Shown: positions 49,040-57,888, numbered from the stretch's first letter. The stretch: DNA of 64,000 nucleotides from JAAZNO01 sp964508025 (GCA_964508025.1 CAZDSF010000009.1:1-64000); one strand, 5' to 3'. Program-made: numbers and translations. The notes: generated by a model not told the origin, from the sequence alone.

Positions 49040-51301
49040 TCAAGGCGACGTTTGACCGGTGAGTTGATCGTGCAAGCTCACATAAGCCTCGATATTCGCC
49101 GGTTTCAGCGCAATGATCGCCTCCAGGGTTTTGATAGCGTCAGCCTGCTGTCCGGCTTCCAATTGCAGGTCGCCCAGCACATCCAGGTGCTCTAGCGCTT
49201 TTTGCCGCTTGCCCGTGTTGAGATAGAGCTGCGCGGCGCGAAAACGCAACGGGATGGACTCAGGCTGCTCATGGATCAGATCTTCCAGAATGACGGCGGC
49301 TTTCTCACTGCGTTGCGTCTCCAGATAATGCTTGAGCAACTGATCCAGGGCTGCAACCGCAAGATGTGCGCGACCGACGCGCGGATAGAGGCGCATAAGC
49401 CCCAGATGCGCGCGCTCGTCATCGGGGGCAATGCGGGTGATTTCCTGATAATGCTTGATGGCGCTTTTCCAATCCAAACGTTGCATGTCGAGATCGGCCA
49501 TGCGGTGCAGGATACGCACATTCCACTGTTTTTCAGGCGTCCCGCGCGGCGCCAGGCGCAACGCTTCCGCATAGGTATCCTGCGCGCGCTCCAGTTGCGC
49601 CAGTTGATAGTAGGCGTCGGCAAGCTCCAGATATCGGGCCAGGGCGTCATCAATCTGTCCCCGTTGAATCAGCATCTCAATCATGCGCGCGTGAATGGTG
49701 AAGTCCAGAGGCGAGAGTTCGAGAATCTGATGGTAGGCGGCCAATGCCAGCGGAATCTGTCCGCGAATCTCATAAGCCTGGGCAATGATGCGCATTTTCT
49801 CGATGGCACTCTCCAGATTGCCGCTTTCGATGTAGAGCTGCGCCAACATACTGTGCAACGGCAGGTAGTACGGCGCCTTGCCAATAGAATAGGATAGCTC
49901 CTCCAGGGCGGCGTAGGTCTTCTTACGCCGGAGGTATTCCTGCGCCAGCGCCGCAGAACGCAACACATCTTCCGAACCAGAGAGGCTCAGGATTTCCGCC
50001 AGGCTCAGCACGGTGCCGCTGCGCGCCATGCTGTCAAGTCGCCGCCGCGCCTTGAGGACTTCTTCCTCCCAGCCGCGCTGCCCCAGAAAGCCCACCAACG
50101 AGTTGACGAGATGCTGAATGCGTTCCGGCTCGCCGGTATTCACCAGGTTTTGCGCCAGCCCTTCATACACGCGGATGAGATCATCCACCTGTGTGCGTTC
50201 GACCGTGGTCAGGTCAATCACTTTGACGGCTTCGATAAAATGCTCTAGCGCTGCATCGAAGCGCCCCTGCGCTTGATAGCACTCGCCTAACGCGAAGTGG
50301 CTGCCCAGGAGATACTCAGGATCGGGCAAGGAACGCTCTAACTGGCTGATGGCCTCATCAAAGCGCATCTGCTCTTTATAGAGCAACCCCAGGTTGAAGT
50401 GGATTGAGGGCAAAGAGGTGCCCGCCGCCGCCAGACGCTCGTAAGCGCCCAGCGCGGTTTCCAAATCGCCGCGCGTCTGTGCATCCACGGCTTGCCCGAT
50501 GAGCAAGCTCACCTCTTCGCTGGAAAGCCCCGGCGTCGCCGGACGTTCGTCATCGAAGAGGGATTCGGCTAACGATTCCAGCGCGCGCTGCCGCGCAATA
50601 TCGGTAACGCTGCCCGCCTCGGCAACCAGATCTTCGATTGTTTCCTCTTCCAGCGCCGCCTCAGGCAGGCCCGCATCCCCCAACATGCCCGTAGCAACTG
50701 GGACAGGCACCGGTCGCCCGCTCTGGAGCAGCAACATCACCTGCCCCAGTTGCCGATCGTTGGGCGTGAAACGCTGCATCTGCCGGCAAACTTCGATAGC
50801 CCACCGGTTGTGCTCGTGCTGATACAAATGCGCCAGCCAGAGGGTGGCGCGCAACGCCTTGTCCAGCATTCCCTGCTCCTGATAATACTTGAGCAGATCG
50901 GCCCAGGCGCGGTCATTGCGGGGGTTGTGCCGCACAGCGCTTTCCAGATTCGCCACGCGCTTATCCGTCAAACCCTGCGCCGCATACAGCGCTGCCGCTT
51001 CGATGTAGCGCGTTGCCGCCGCTTCGTTATCGCCGCGATGGGCCAAAATCTCGGCTAACCGCTCCCGGGGGCCGGGATCCTTGGGCGTGAGCGTTGTCAA
51101 GCGCTCATAGATCTCAGCTGCCTTTTCCAGGTCCCCAACATTGAACAAAGCCCAGGCGTAGCCCATGAGCGCAGAGCTGTCCTCCGGGAATTCCTGCAAG
51201 GCCCGGCTATAAGCTTCAACTGCATCCGGCCATTTGTTCTGCCAGATCAGTTCGTTGGCCCGTTGCAACGCTTGTTCAAATCGCTGACGATTCCCGGCCA
51301 T
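49040..51301 (-). CDS. TPR-repeat protein upstream of cdaA
   Basis: A 753-residue soluble protein made almost entirely of tetratricopeptide repeats. Runs such as PDAVEAYSRALQEFPED, DEAISQLERSLPDPEY and AQDTYAEALRLAPRG give about 15-18 recognisable copies. A low-complexity acidic stretch (EEETIEDLVAEAG, residues about 215-260) divides N- and C-terminal solenoids. No catalytic domain is seen. AGGAGG precedes ATG 51301. It ends 18 nt before cdaA on the same strand, so it may be an accessory to c-di-AMP synthesis, but this is only a context argument. Confidence 0.8.
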   Translation of the reverse strand: MAGNRQRFEQALQRANELIWQNKWPDAVEAYSRALQEFPEDSSALMGYAWALFNVGDLEKAAEIYERLTTLTPKDPGPRERLAEILAHRGDNEAAATRYIEAAALYAAQGLTDKRVANLESAVRHNPRNDRAWADLLKYYQEQGMLDKALRATLWLAHLYQHEHNRWAIEVCRQMQRFTPNDRQLGQVMLLLQSGRPVPVPVATGMLGDAGLPEAALEEETIEDLVAEAGSVTDIARQRALESLAESLFDDERPATPGLSSEEVSLLIGQAVDAQTRGDLETALGAYERLAAAGTSLPSIHFNLGLLYKEQMRFDEAISQLERSLPDPEYLLGSHFALGECYQAQGRFDAALEHFIEAVKVIDLTTVERTQVDDLIRVYEGLAQNLVNTGEPERIQHLVNSLVGFLGQRGWEEEVLKARRRLDSMARSGTVLSLAEILSLSGSEDVLRSAALAQEYLRRKKTYAALEELSYSIGKAPYYLPLHSMLAQLYIESGNLESAIEKMRIIAQAYEIRGQIPLALAAYHQILELSPLDFTIHARMIEMLIQRGQIDDALARYLELADAYYQLAQLERAQDTYAEALRLAPRGTPEKQWNVRILHRMADLDMQRLDWKSAIKHYQEITRIAPDDERAHLGLMRLYPRVGRAHLAVAALDQLLKHYLETQRSEKAAVILEDLIHEQPESIPLRFRAAQLYLNTGKRQKALEHLDVLGDLQLEAGQQADAIKTLEAIIALKPANIEAYVSLHDQLTGQTSP

Positions 51302-51404
51302 GGCTCCTCCTGGAAGATCTCAAAGCGGAAATACCGCGCCACAAGGATACAAAACTCAAGGATTTGTGGCTTGAATATGAAAGGCTGTACAGGCGTCGGG
51401 AAGA

Positions 51405-52325
51405 TTATGCTTCCAAAACCCAGACGAGGATGGCTTTCTGGCCGTGCATCCGGTTCTCGGCTTGATCAAAGATCACGGATTGCGGGCCGTCGGCAACCTC
51501 ATTGGTGATCTCTTCGCCGCGATGCGCGGGCAAGCAGTGCATCACGATAGCATCTTTCTTGGCAAAAGCCAGCAGCTCTGTGTTGACCTGATAGGGCGGG
51601 AAGATCTTGCGGCGCTCTTCGGCCTCCGCTTCCTGTCCCATGGAAGTCCAGGTGTCGGTGTAGACCACATCGGCATCCGCAATCGCCTCACGGGGATCGT
51701 TGGTGACGTGGATTTTGGAGCCGCTTTCCGCCGCGAATTGCTGCGCCAGTTCCATCACATCCGCGCGCAGGCTGTAGCCCTCCGGCGCGCCGAGCGTGAA
51801 ATCCATGCCCAGTTTGGTCGCACCAAAGATGAGCGAATGGGTGACGTTGTTACTATCGCCCAAATAAGTCAACTTGCGCCCTTTGAGCTCGCCCTTATGT
51901 TCGAACATCGTGAGAAAATCGGCCACACCCTGGCAGGGATGGGAATAATCAGAAAGCCCGTTGATGACGGGGACGGATGACCATTGCGCCAGCTCTACCA
52001 CATCGGCATGAGCAAAAACGCGCGCCATCACCACCTGCACATAGCGCGCCAGCACACGGGAGACATCCGCGACGCTCTCGCGCTTCCCGAGCTGAATTTC
52101 GTTGGGGGAGAGATACAGTGCGTGCCCGCCCAAGTGCAACATCGCCATATCAAACGACACGCGTGTGCGCAGGCTCGGCTTTTGGAAGACCATCCCCAAC
52201 ACCTTGCCTTTGAGCAACGGCGCATTGCCGCCTGCTTTCCATTCTGTTTTCAGCTGTACCGCCAGATCCAAAATGGACTGTAACTCGGCGGCGGTCAAAT
52301 CGGCCAATGTCAGAAAGTGCTTCAT
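51405..52325 (-). CDS. argF: Ornithine carbamoyltransferase
   Basis: A 306-residue enzyme of arginine synthesis (ornithine plus carbamoyl phosphate to citrulline). The carbamoyl-phosphate loop is FQKPSLRTRVSF (Leu in place of the common Thr of STRTR). Other sites are the HPCQ motif in SDYSHPCQGVADF, ornithine-binding YTDTWTSMGQE and the catalytic HCLPAHRG. The length is normal. GGAGGT precedes ATG 52325. It stands alone here, without other arg genes. Confidence 0.95.
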   Translation of the reverse strand: MKHFLTLADLTAAELQSILDLAVQLKTEWKAGGNAPLLKGKVLGMVFQKPSLRTRVSFDMAMLHLGGHALYLSPNEIQLGKRESVADVSRVLARYVQVVMARVFAHADVVELAQWSSVPVINGLSDYSHPCQGVADFLTMFEHKGELKGRKLTYLGDSNNVTHSLIFGATKLGMDFTLGAPEGYSLRADVMELAQQFAAESGSKIHVTNDPREAIADADVVYTDTWTSMGQEAEAEERRKIFPPYQVNTELLAFAKKDAIVMHCLPAHRGEEITNEVADGPQSVIFDQAENRMHGQKAILVWVLEA

Positions 52326-52482
52326 ATTTACCTCCAGGGCTGTATACTTGTTGTAGAACCCAAATCAAGTATACCACGAAGCCCAAACGAAAAAAGCGCG
52401 TATGCAAGAGGGCCACAATTTTGGGGACACTCCGCGTGAACGGTGGTAACAGATGTCATCCTGCTTTGCCTATACTTGCCGG

Positions 52483-52511
52483 TTGAAGTGCTGGCATGAG
52501 CGTGCTATACT
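52483..52511 (+). promoter_or_regulatory. tdh promoter
   Basis: TTGAAG (52483-52488), 17 nt, TATACT (52506-52511), leaving a leader of about 80 nt. Confidence 0.7.
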
Positions 52512-52597
52512 GAATGCTGGAAACGGGTCGCTCGTCACCATGACTCCTGACCGCATGACTTTTGATTTGCAATTTGTGATTCGAAAGGAGACCACCT

Positions 52598-53650
52598 ATG
52601 TCCATAATGCAAGCGGTTGCTAAGGCGCAGCCCGCGCCCGGATTGGAAGCGATTCAGGCGCCAATTCCGGTTCCCGGCCCCCGTGATGTCCTGATCAAGG
52701 TCAAAGCCACCTCCATCTGCGGTACCGATGTCCACATTTACAAGTGGGATCGCTGGTCGCAGGGGCGCATCAAACCGCCGCTGATTGTGGGGCACGAGTT
52801 CACCGGCGAGATTGTGGCGGTGGGCGAGCAGGTGCGCCCCGATGAGCCGGGCGTGGGCGATTATGTCTCAGCGGAGAGCCACATCGTCTGCGGTGTGTGC
52901 CAGCAGTGCCGGTTGGGGCTAGGGCACATCTGCCCGAACACCCGCATCATTGGCGTGGATATTGACGGCTGTTATGCTGAGTATATCGCCATCCCGGTGG
53001 AGAACGCCTGGAAAAACCCTGAAGATATGCCCGTGCCGGTCGCCAGCTTGCAGGAGAATTTCGGCAACGCCGTGCATACCGTCGCGGCGACCGATGTGCG
53101 CGGCAAGACGGTGCTTGTCACCGGCTGCGGGCCGGCGGGGCTGATGTCTATCCCCGTAGCGCGGGCTTTCGGTGCGGAGACCATCGTGGCGACGGATCTC
53201 AGCCCCTATCGGCTGGAGCTGGCGCGCAAAGTGGGCGCGGATCTGGCCGTGAATCCGGCGGAAGATGACCTGTTCCAGCGGGCGCAGGATGCCGTGCGCG
53301 GTAAGGGCTTTGATGTGTTGATCGAAATGTCCGGCGCTCCGCAAGCCTTGGTGCAGGGATTGCGCCTGCTCAAACCTGGCGGGGCTGCCTCACTGCTGGG
53401 ACTGGCGCCGGGCGTGCTCAATGAATTCGACCTGAACAATCTGGTCATCATGAAGGGTGTAACAGTGTATGGCATCGCCGGGCGGCGGATGTGGGAGACC
53501 TGGTACCAGATGCGCGCGCTCATCGCTTCCGGCGCGGTGGATTTGCGCCCCATCATCACGCACGAGTTCCCCCTGAGCCGCTGGCACGAGGCGATGGAGA
53601 CAATGGCTTCGGGCAATAGCGGGAAGATTGTGCTGTATCCGGGTTCGTAG
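52598..53650 (+). CDS. tdh: L-threonine 3-dehydrogenase (zinc, MDR family)
   Basis: A 350-residue medium-chain dehydrogenase. The catalytic zinc site is in ATSICGTDVHIYKWD and IVGHEFTGEIVAVG. The structural zinc cysteines are in HIVCGVCQQCRLGLGHIC, the NAD-binding loop is VTGCGPAGLMSIPVA, and the ICGTDVHIYxWD wording is that of Tdh. It oxidises threonine to 2-amino-3-ketobutyrate, which Kbl (55312) splits to glycine and acetyl-CoA. AAAGGAG lies before ATG 52598. Repeat copy C overlaps its last codons and the following gap. Confidence 0.93.
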   Translation: MSIMQAVAKAQPAPGLEAIQAPIPVPGPRDVLIKVKATSICGTDVHIYKWDRWSQGRIKPPLIVGHEFTGEIVAVGEQVRPDEPGVGDYVSAESHIVCGVCQQCRLGLGHICPNTRIIGVDIDGCYAEYIAIPVENAWKNPEDMPVPVASLQENFGNAVHTVAATDVRGKTVLVTGCGPAGLMSIPVARAFGAETIVATDLSPYRLELARKVGADLAVNPAEDDLFQRAQDAVRGKGFDVLIEMSGAPQALVQGLRLLKPGGAASLLGLAPGVLNEFDLNNLVIMKGVTVYGIAGRRMWETWYQMRALIASGAVDLRPIITHEFPLSRWHEAMETMASGNSGKIVLYPGS

Positions 53651-53718
53651 AAAGTAGTGAGTAGCGAGCGGTTCGCATTGCCTAAACTGCTCACTACTCA
53701 CGGCTCACCCATTACTAC
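53645..53718 (+). repeat. Intergenic inverted-repeat element, copy C
   Basis: GGTTCGTAGAAAGTAGTGAG, then GAGTAGCGAGCGG, and the partner CTGCTCACTACTCACGGCTC ending ACCCATTACTACC. It lies before the MFS gene's ribosome binding site (AAGAGGA) and overlaps the tdh stop codon. Confidence 0.75.
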
Positions 53719-53745
53719 CATATTTAAGAGGAAATAGGAAACATC

Positions 53746-55200
53746 ATGACCCTTATCACAACCAACTATCAACCCAGAATGACCCCCAATGCGCCGGATA
53801 AGTTAAACATCAAACGCACAATCTTCTTGTCCCTGGCTTTCATGTCCGTGCTTGCCGGATTAGGCTATTACAATCTGGCCGTCCCACTGCTCTTAGGCGA
53901 TGCGCAATATGGCTTAGTCCCCAAAGATTTGCTCTTGTTCGGCATTTTCGGCCAGCAAACCGTGATCGGCGCGATTTTAGTCCTCGACAATATCCTGGCC
54001 CTCTTGCTACAGCCGTATTTTGCCGCGTTGAGCGATCGCGCCCAGAGCAAATGGGGCCGGCGGATGCCATTTATTCTCATCGGGGGCATCTCCGCTGCGT
54101 TTTTCTTCATCGTCACACCCTTGTTCAAAGTGCTGCTAGGTCTCATTGCGATCCTCTTCTTCTTCAATGTGGCGATGGCCTTTTATCGTAGCGCGGCGCT
54201 CACGTTGTTGGCGGATTACACACCCGATGCAGTCAGATCCAAAGGCAGCGGCTTACAACAATTGGTCGCCAACGGCGGAGCCATTTTTGCCTTCCTACTC
54301 CCTACACTCATTAACATCGTTCGTCCCGGCATCTCCACTTTCGATGCGCGGTATCTGGGCTTTCCAATCATCGCCGTTGTGATGCTCATCATCCTGGCCG
54401 TGCTATTCAAGACGATCAAAGAAACCCCCACCGGAGATAGTTTCCTGAAAATTGGCGATACGCCCATCGCCATTGACCCGGTCAATTTTGAGGTGCAGAC
54501 CTCCAGTGCTGCTGTAGAGAAATCCAGGCGCAATTGGGCTTACTTCAAGAATGCGCTCTTCGGCAAAAATCGCAGTATGCTGTTCCTGATGATCTACACC
54601 TACTTCTCCTACACCGCGTTTGCTTCCATCGAGGCATTCTTCACGATCTTCGCCAATAACTACCTCGGCATCGGGGATGGACAAGCCGGACAACTGTTGT
54701 TGATCTATACCGCCACCATGATCATTTCAGCGTTTGTATCGGGCATGATCGGCCAAAAGATCGGGCGACAAAAGGCGCTGCGGCTGGGCACCACGGGGCT
54801 GATTGTGGTGATGGCCCTGTTATCCTTTGTCGTGACCTTGAAACAGCCGATTTGGATCGCGGTGTTGTTTGTGCCGGTGGGCTTCTTCTGGATGACAGTG
54901 ATTGTCAACATTTTCCCAGTGCTGTGGAGTCTCGCGCCGGGCGGGGACGAAGGCGCGTACACCGGCATTTACTATTCTTTCAACCAGGCCGCCTACGTTT
55001 TCGGGCCAATCCTCATGGGTCTGGTGTTTGATTTCATCGGTGGGGGAATGGGCAACGACAAATATGTGCTCATGTTCCCCTTTATCGTTTTCTGTGAGAT
55101 TTGCGCCTTTGTTTTGTTGTACGGGGTCAAGGGCGGCGAAGCGCGCTTGAGTGAAGCCGAAATCGAGGCCCTACGCGAGCAACTGGTTGAAGCGAACTGA
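53746..55200 (+). CDS. MFS transporter between tdh and kbl
   Basis: A 484-residue permease with twelve predicted membrane helices. MFS motif A is present after helix 2 in LSDRAQSKWGRRMPFILIGG, and its counterpart after helix 8 is MIGQKIGRQKALRLG. A cytoplasmic loop of about 60 residues (TGDSFLKIGDTPIAID region) lies between the halves. The sequence style is closest to the GPH/SLC45-like sugar or sugar-alcohol carriers, but the position between two threonine-degradation genes suggests an amino-acid or product carrier. The substrate is therefore open. Flanked on both sides by copies of the same intergenic repeat. Confidence 0.8.
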   Translation: MTLITTNYQPRMTPNAPDKLNIKRTIFLSLAFMSVLAGLGYYNLAVPLLLGDAQYGLVPKDLLLFGIFGQQTVIGAILVLDNILALLLQPYFAALSDRAQSKWGRRMPFILIGGISAAFFFIVTPLFKVLLGLIAILFFFNVAMAFYRSAALTLLADYTPDAVRSKGSGLQQLVANGGAIFAFLLPTLINIVRPGISTFDARYLGFPIIAVVMLIILAVLFKTIKETPTGDSFLKIGDTPIAIDPVNFEVQTSSAAVEKSRRNWAYFKNALFGKNRSMLFLMIYTYFSYTAFASIEAFFTIFANNYLGIGDGQAGQLLLIYTATMIISAFVSGMIGQKIGRQKALRLGTTGLIVVMALLSFVVTLKQPIWIAVLFVPVGFFWMTVIVNIFPVLWSLAPGGDEGAYTGIYYSFNQAAYVFGPILMGLVFDFIGGGMGNDKYVLMFPFIVFCEICAFVLLYGVKGGEARLSEAEIEALREQLVEAN

Positions 55201-55228
55201 ATTCCGACTGCTTGCAAATAACGAACAT

Positions 55229-55300
55229 AGTTCGTAGAGAGCAGTGAGCCGTTGCGGCGCCGGAACTACTCACTGCTCACCGCTCACCCATTACTACTTT
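55229..55300 (+). repeat. Intergenic inverted-repeat element, copy D
   Basis: AGTTCGTAGAGAGCAGTGAG, then CCGTTGCGGCGCC, and the partner CTACTCACTGCTCACC ending GCTCACCCATTACTACTTT, directly before GAGGAGG of kbl. Confidence 0.75.
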
Positions 55301-55311
55301 GAGGAGGAACC

Positions 55312-56499
55312 ATGACCGAAACTAAACTACGCTGGATCGAAGACGAACTGACCGCGCTCAAAGAGCAAAGCCTGTTCATCAACTTGCGCACCATCGAATC
55401 CCCCGCCGGGGCGTGGATGGTGGTGGACGGCAAGCGCGTGCTCAATCTATGTACCAACAACTACCTGGGATTGGCGAACGACCCCCGGCTGATCGCGGCG
55501 GCCAAAGATGCGCTGGATCGCTTCGGCGCAGGGCCGACGGCGGTGCGCTCCATCGCCGGGACGCTCAGCTTGCACCGCGAGCTGGAGCAAGCCATGGCGG
55601 ACTTCAAGAACGTGGAGGACGCGCTCTACGTCCAGGCGGGCTTCCTCGCCAATCAGGCCGCCCTTCCGCCGCTGGTGGGCGCGGAGGATGTGATCTTCTC
55701 CGACCGCCTCAACCACGCCAGCATCATTGATGGCGCGCGCCTCAGCCGCGCCAAGATCATCGTCTACGAGCATTGCGATCCCGCCGACCTGGAAGCCAAG
55801 ATCCAGGAGCACCTGCCGCAGTACCGGCGCGGCCTCATGGTGACGGATGGCGTTTTCTCGATGGATGGCGACCTCGCGCCGCTGGACGCGCTTTACGAGG
55901 TGTGCGCGCGCTACGACGTGCTGACGATGGTGGATGACGCGCACGGCGAGGGCGTTGTGGGGCGCGGCGGGCGCGGCATCGTGGATCACTTCGGGCTGCA
56001 CGGCAAGTTCGATGTGGAAATCGGCACGTTCTCCAAAGCCTTCGGCGTGGTGGGCGGCGTCATCGCGGGGAAGAAACTCATCGTGGATTACATCCGCCAG
56101 AAGGCGCGGCCCTTCCTCTTCTCCAGCGCCGTCACCCCGGCGGATACCGCCGCGTGTCTGGCGGCGGTCCGCGCCCTCAGCGAATCCACCGAGCTGGTGG
56201 ATCGCCTGTGGGAGAACACGCGCTACTTCAAGGGCGAGATGCAACGCCTGGGCTTCGACACGGGCCAGAGCGTCACCCCCATCACGCCGGTCATGCTCGG
56301 CGATGTGAAGCTCGCCAAAGAGTTCAGCCGCCACCTCTTCGAGCGGGGCGTCTTTGCAATGGCGTTAGGCTTCCCCACCGTCCCCAAGGGCCTGGCGCGT
56401 ATCCGCGTGATGGTCTCGGCAGCGCTCTCGCGGGAAGACCTGGACTTCGGCCTGGAACAGTTCGCGGCAGTGGGTCGGGAACTCAGCATCATCAGCTGA
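55312..56499 (+). CDS. kbl: Glycine C-acetyltransferase (2-amino-3-ketobutyrate CoA ligase)
   Basis: A PLP enzyme of the alpha-oxoamine synthase family, 395 residues, that converts 2-amino-3-ketobutyrate and CoA to glycine and acetyl-CoA. Typical blocks are LNLCTNNYLGLANDPRL, GTLSLHRELEQAMADF, DDAHGEGVVGRGGRG and the PLP lysine in IGTFSKAFGVVGG. It completes the threonine-to-glycine route begun by Tdh. BioF and AKB ligase are similar, but the partnership with tdh decides the name. GAGGAGG precedes ATG 55312. Confidence 0.93.
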   Translation: MTETKLRWIEDELTALKEQSLFINLRTIESPAGAWMVVDGKRVLNLCTNNYLGLANDPRLIAAAKDALDRFGAGPTAVRSIAGTLSLHRELEQAMADFKNVEDALYVQAGFLANQAALPPLVGAEDVIFSDRLNHASIIDGARLSRAKIIVYEHCDPADLEAKIQEHLPQYRRGLMVTDGVFSMDGDLAPLDALYEVCARYDVLTMVDDAHGEGVVGRGGRGIVDHFGLHGKFDVEIGTFSKAFGVVGGVIAGKKLIVDYIRQKARPFLFSSAVTPADTAACLAAVRALSESTELVDRLWENTRYFKGEMQRLGFDTGQSVTPITPVMLGDVKLAKEFSRHLFERGVFAMALGFPTVPKGLARIRVMVSAALSREDLDFGLEQFAAVGRELSIIS

Positions 56500-56532
56500 C
56501 CCCAGACAACAAATCGTGAACAACGCTGGCAA

Positions 56533-56561
56533 TTGAAGTTCAGTCTGCCTTCGGATATACT
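56533..56561 (+). promoter_or_regulatory. Promoter of the MNT nucleotidyltransferase remnant
   Basis: TTGAAG (56533-56538), 17 nt, TATACT (56556-56561): the same two hexamers and spacing as the tdh promoter. Confidence 0.65.
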
Positions 56562-56580
56562 GAAGGTGGAGGCGCATATC

Positions 56581-56937
56581 ATGGAAACACAAGCACCGCT
56601 GAAAACTGTAGCGCCCCCTGCCTTGATCCGTGAAATGGCAGATGTAGTGTCGCAAGAAGTGCAGCCTGAAGCCATTGTCCTTTTTGGCTCACACGCCACC
56701 GGACAAGCACGGCCAGATTCAGATGTGGATTTGCTGGTGATCGAAACGGAACCTTTTGGGGAACACCGCGACCGTCGCCAGGAAATGGCCCGGCTGTAGC
56801 GGGTATTGGCGCGATTTATGGTTGCCAAAGACATTCTGATCTACAGCCGGGACGAGGTAGAACGATGGCGCAATACGCGCAATCACATTATCGCGCGGGC
56901 TTTGCGTGAGGGGAAAGTGCTGTATGGACAAGTATGA
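56581..56937 (+). pseudogene. MNT-type nucleotidyltransferase with an in-frame amber stop
   Basis: The frame encodes a minimal nucleotidyltransferase (MNT antitoxin family): IVLFGSHATGQARPDSDVDL carries the GS and DxD metal-binding motif. A TAG at 56797-56799 interrupts it after QEMARL, yet the same frame continues for 45 more family-like codons (RVLARFMVAKDILIYSRDEV, then ARALREGKVLYGQV) to TGA 56937. A single CAG-to-TAG change explains this. The HEPN partner that normally overlaps the end begins at ATG 56924 (MDKYDDGRDE) but stops after 15 codons, so the whole MNT/HEPN pair is degraded. Suppression of the TAG is a less likely alternative. Confidence 0.75.
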
Positions 56938-56973
56938 TGATGGTCGGGATGAAGCACAACTAAGCCGCTGAAA

Positions 56974-57010
56974 CAACAAACGACCATGCAACAGGCATGG
57001 TCGTTTGTTG
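56974..57010. terminator. Hairpin between the MNT remnant and the PIN toxin gene
   Basis: CAACAAACGACCATGC pairs perfectly with GCATGGTCGTTTGTTG (16 bp, 5-nt loop). T-runs on both sides are short, so it may be a weak bidirectional terminator. Confidence 0.55.
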
Positions 57011-57026
57011 TGGAAGTTTCCCGATA

Positions 57027-57485
57027 CTACTGGTTTAGTATCCAATCCTCCAATAGCACAACCGTAAGTTCCGATGCCAGCCGCACAAGGCCCCGATCGT
57101 TGGTGATAAAAGCCGTTGCGCCCCAGCTCAGCGCCGTTGCGGCTTGCAACGCATCTGCCGGGCGTAATCGGTATAGGGCGCGCAGCCGGGGCGCCTGTTG
57201 CGCCACCCCGCGATGCACGTCTACCAGGGCGAGGTTAGGAAAGCGTGTTAGCACGGCCTCGTAATGTCGCGCGATGTGTGGTTGGTGTAGCTGCCACGGC
57301 CGCACGGTCAGCTCCACCAAAGTCACGGTTGAGGTGCAGGCTATCCAGCGACCTTGCTCGATGCCCTTGAACAATGCTTGCGTCAGTGCTGCATAGCGCG
57401 GGTGCTGCTCCAGGTGATAGATGAACGCGGTAGTATCGAGACCTACCCGCGTGTGGGCGCTCAAGGCGTCGGTAAGGCTTCCCAT
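57027..57485 (-). CDS. PIN-domain ribonuclease toxin (VapC-like)
   Basis: A 152-residue PIN nuclease. The acidic residues are in RVGLDTTAFIYHLEQ, TVTLVELTVRP, LRPADALQAATALSWG and FITNDRGLVRL, so the active site appears complete. VapC-type toxins cut tRNA or rRNA and are held by the cognate antitoxin. The start ATG 57485 overlaps the end of the antitoxin gene by 25 nt, the usual coupling. The longer frame from 57533 is not favoured because it runs deep into the antitoxin. Confidence 0.85.
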   Translation of the reverse strand: MGSLTDALSAHTRVGLDTTAFIYHLEQHPRYAALTQALFKGIEQGRWIACTSTVTLVELTVRPWQLHQPHIARHYEAVLTRFPNLALVDVHRGVAQQAPRLRALYRLRPADALQAATALSWGATAFITNDRGLVRLASELTVVLLEDWILNQ

Positions 57486-57760
57486 GCGTCGCGTTCCTCT
57501 TGGATGTAGGCATCCGTATCCACCCCGGCCCAAATCTCCCGGTGCAGGCCCGCCAGATATTCGGTATATCCTCCGGTAGGAATCTCAACCGCTGCTTGCG
57601 CCGATTGTTGCACCAATGCCTCGTAATGCGCGTAGTCCACCAATACAGCGATGGGCCGCCCGTGTTGGGTGATGTATACCGCCGCTTCTTCCTGCGCCGT
57701 TTGGATGACCTCAGAAGTCTTGCGGCGCAGCTCGCTGACCGGCATGATTTTCACGCTCAT
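57461..57760 (-). CDS. Phd/YefM-type antitoxin
   Basis: A 99-residue protein. Its first ~55 residues match the Phd/YefM DNA-binding fold (KIMPVSELRRKTSEVIQTAQ, then VYITQHGRPIAVLVDYAHYE). A C-terminal tail of about 40 residues (EYLAGLHREIWAGVDTDAY) would wrap the PIN toxin. AAAGGAG precedes ATG 57760. Direct repeats over its promoter suggest autorepression. Confidence 0.87.
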   Translation of the reverse strand: MSVKIMPVSELRRKTSEVIQTAQEEAAVYITQHGRPIAVLVDYAHYEALVQQSAQAAVEIPTGGYTEYLAGLHREIWAGVDTDAYIQEERDAWEALPTP

Positions 57761-57786
57761 AGTGTGCTCCTTTTGACGCCGAATTC

Positions 57787-57817
57787 GACATCATATTTGA
57801 CATCATTGTACTGCCAA
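57787..57817 (-). promoter_or_regulatory. Promoter and direct-repeat operator of the antitoxin-toxin pair
   Basis: On the minus strand TTGGCA (57817-57812), 16 nt, TATGAT (57795-57790). GACATCAT is repeated (57787-57794 and 57799-57806) with ATTT between, overlapping the -10 box, as expected for an autoregulatory operator. Confidence 0.6.
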
Positions 57818-57851
57818 AACTGGTAGGATGCAACCATCACAGATAACAAAA

Positions 57852-57888
57852 ATCCCCTCAGCCGTGATATCTCAAGGGCTGAGGGGAT
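57852..57888 (-). terminator. Terminator of the RAMP operon
   Basis: ATCCCCTCAGCC and GGCTGAGGGGAT form a 12-bp stem with a 13-nt loop. On the minus strand TTTTTG follows. It lies 45 nt after the Cas6-like gene. Confidence 0.88.
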
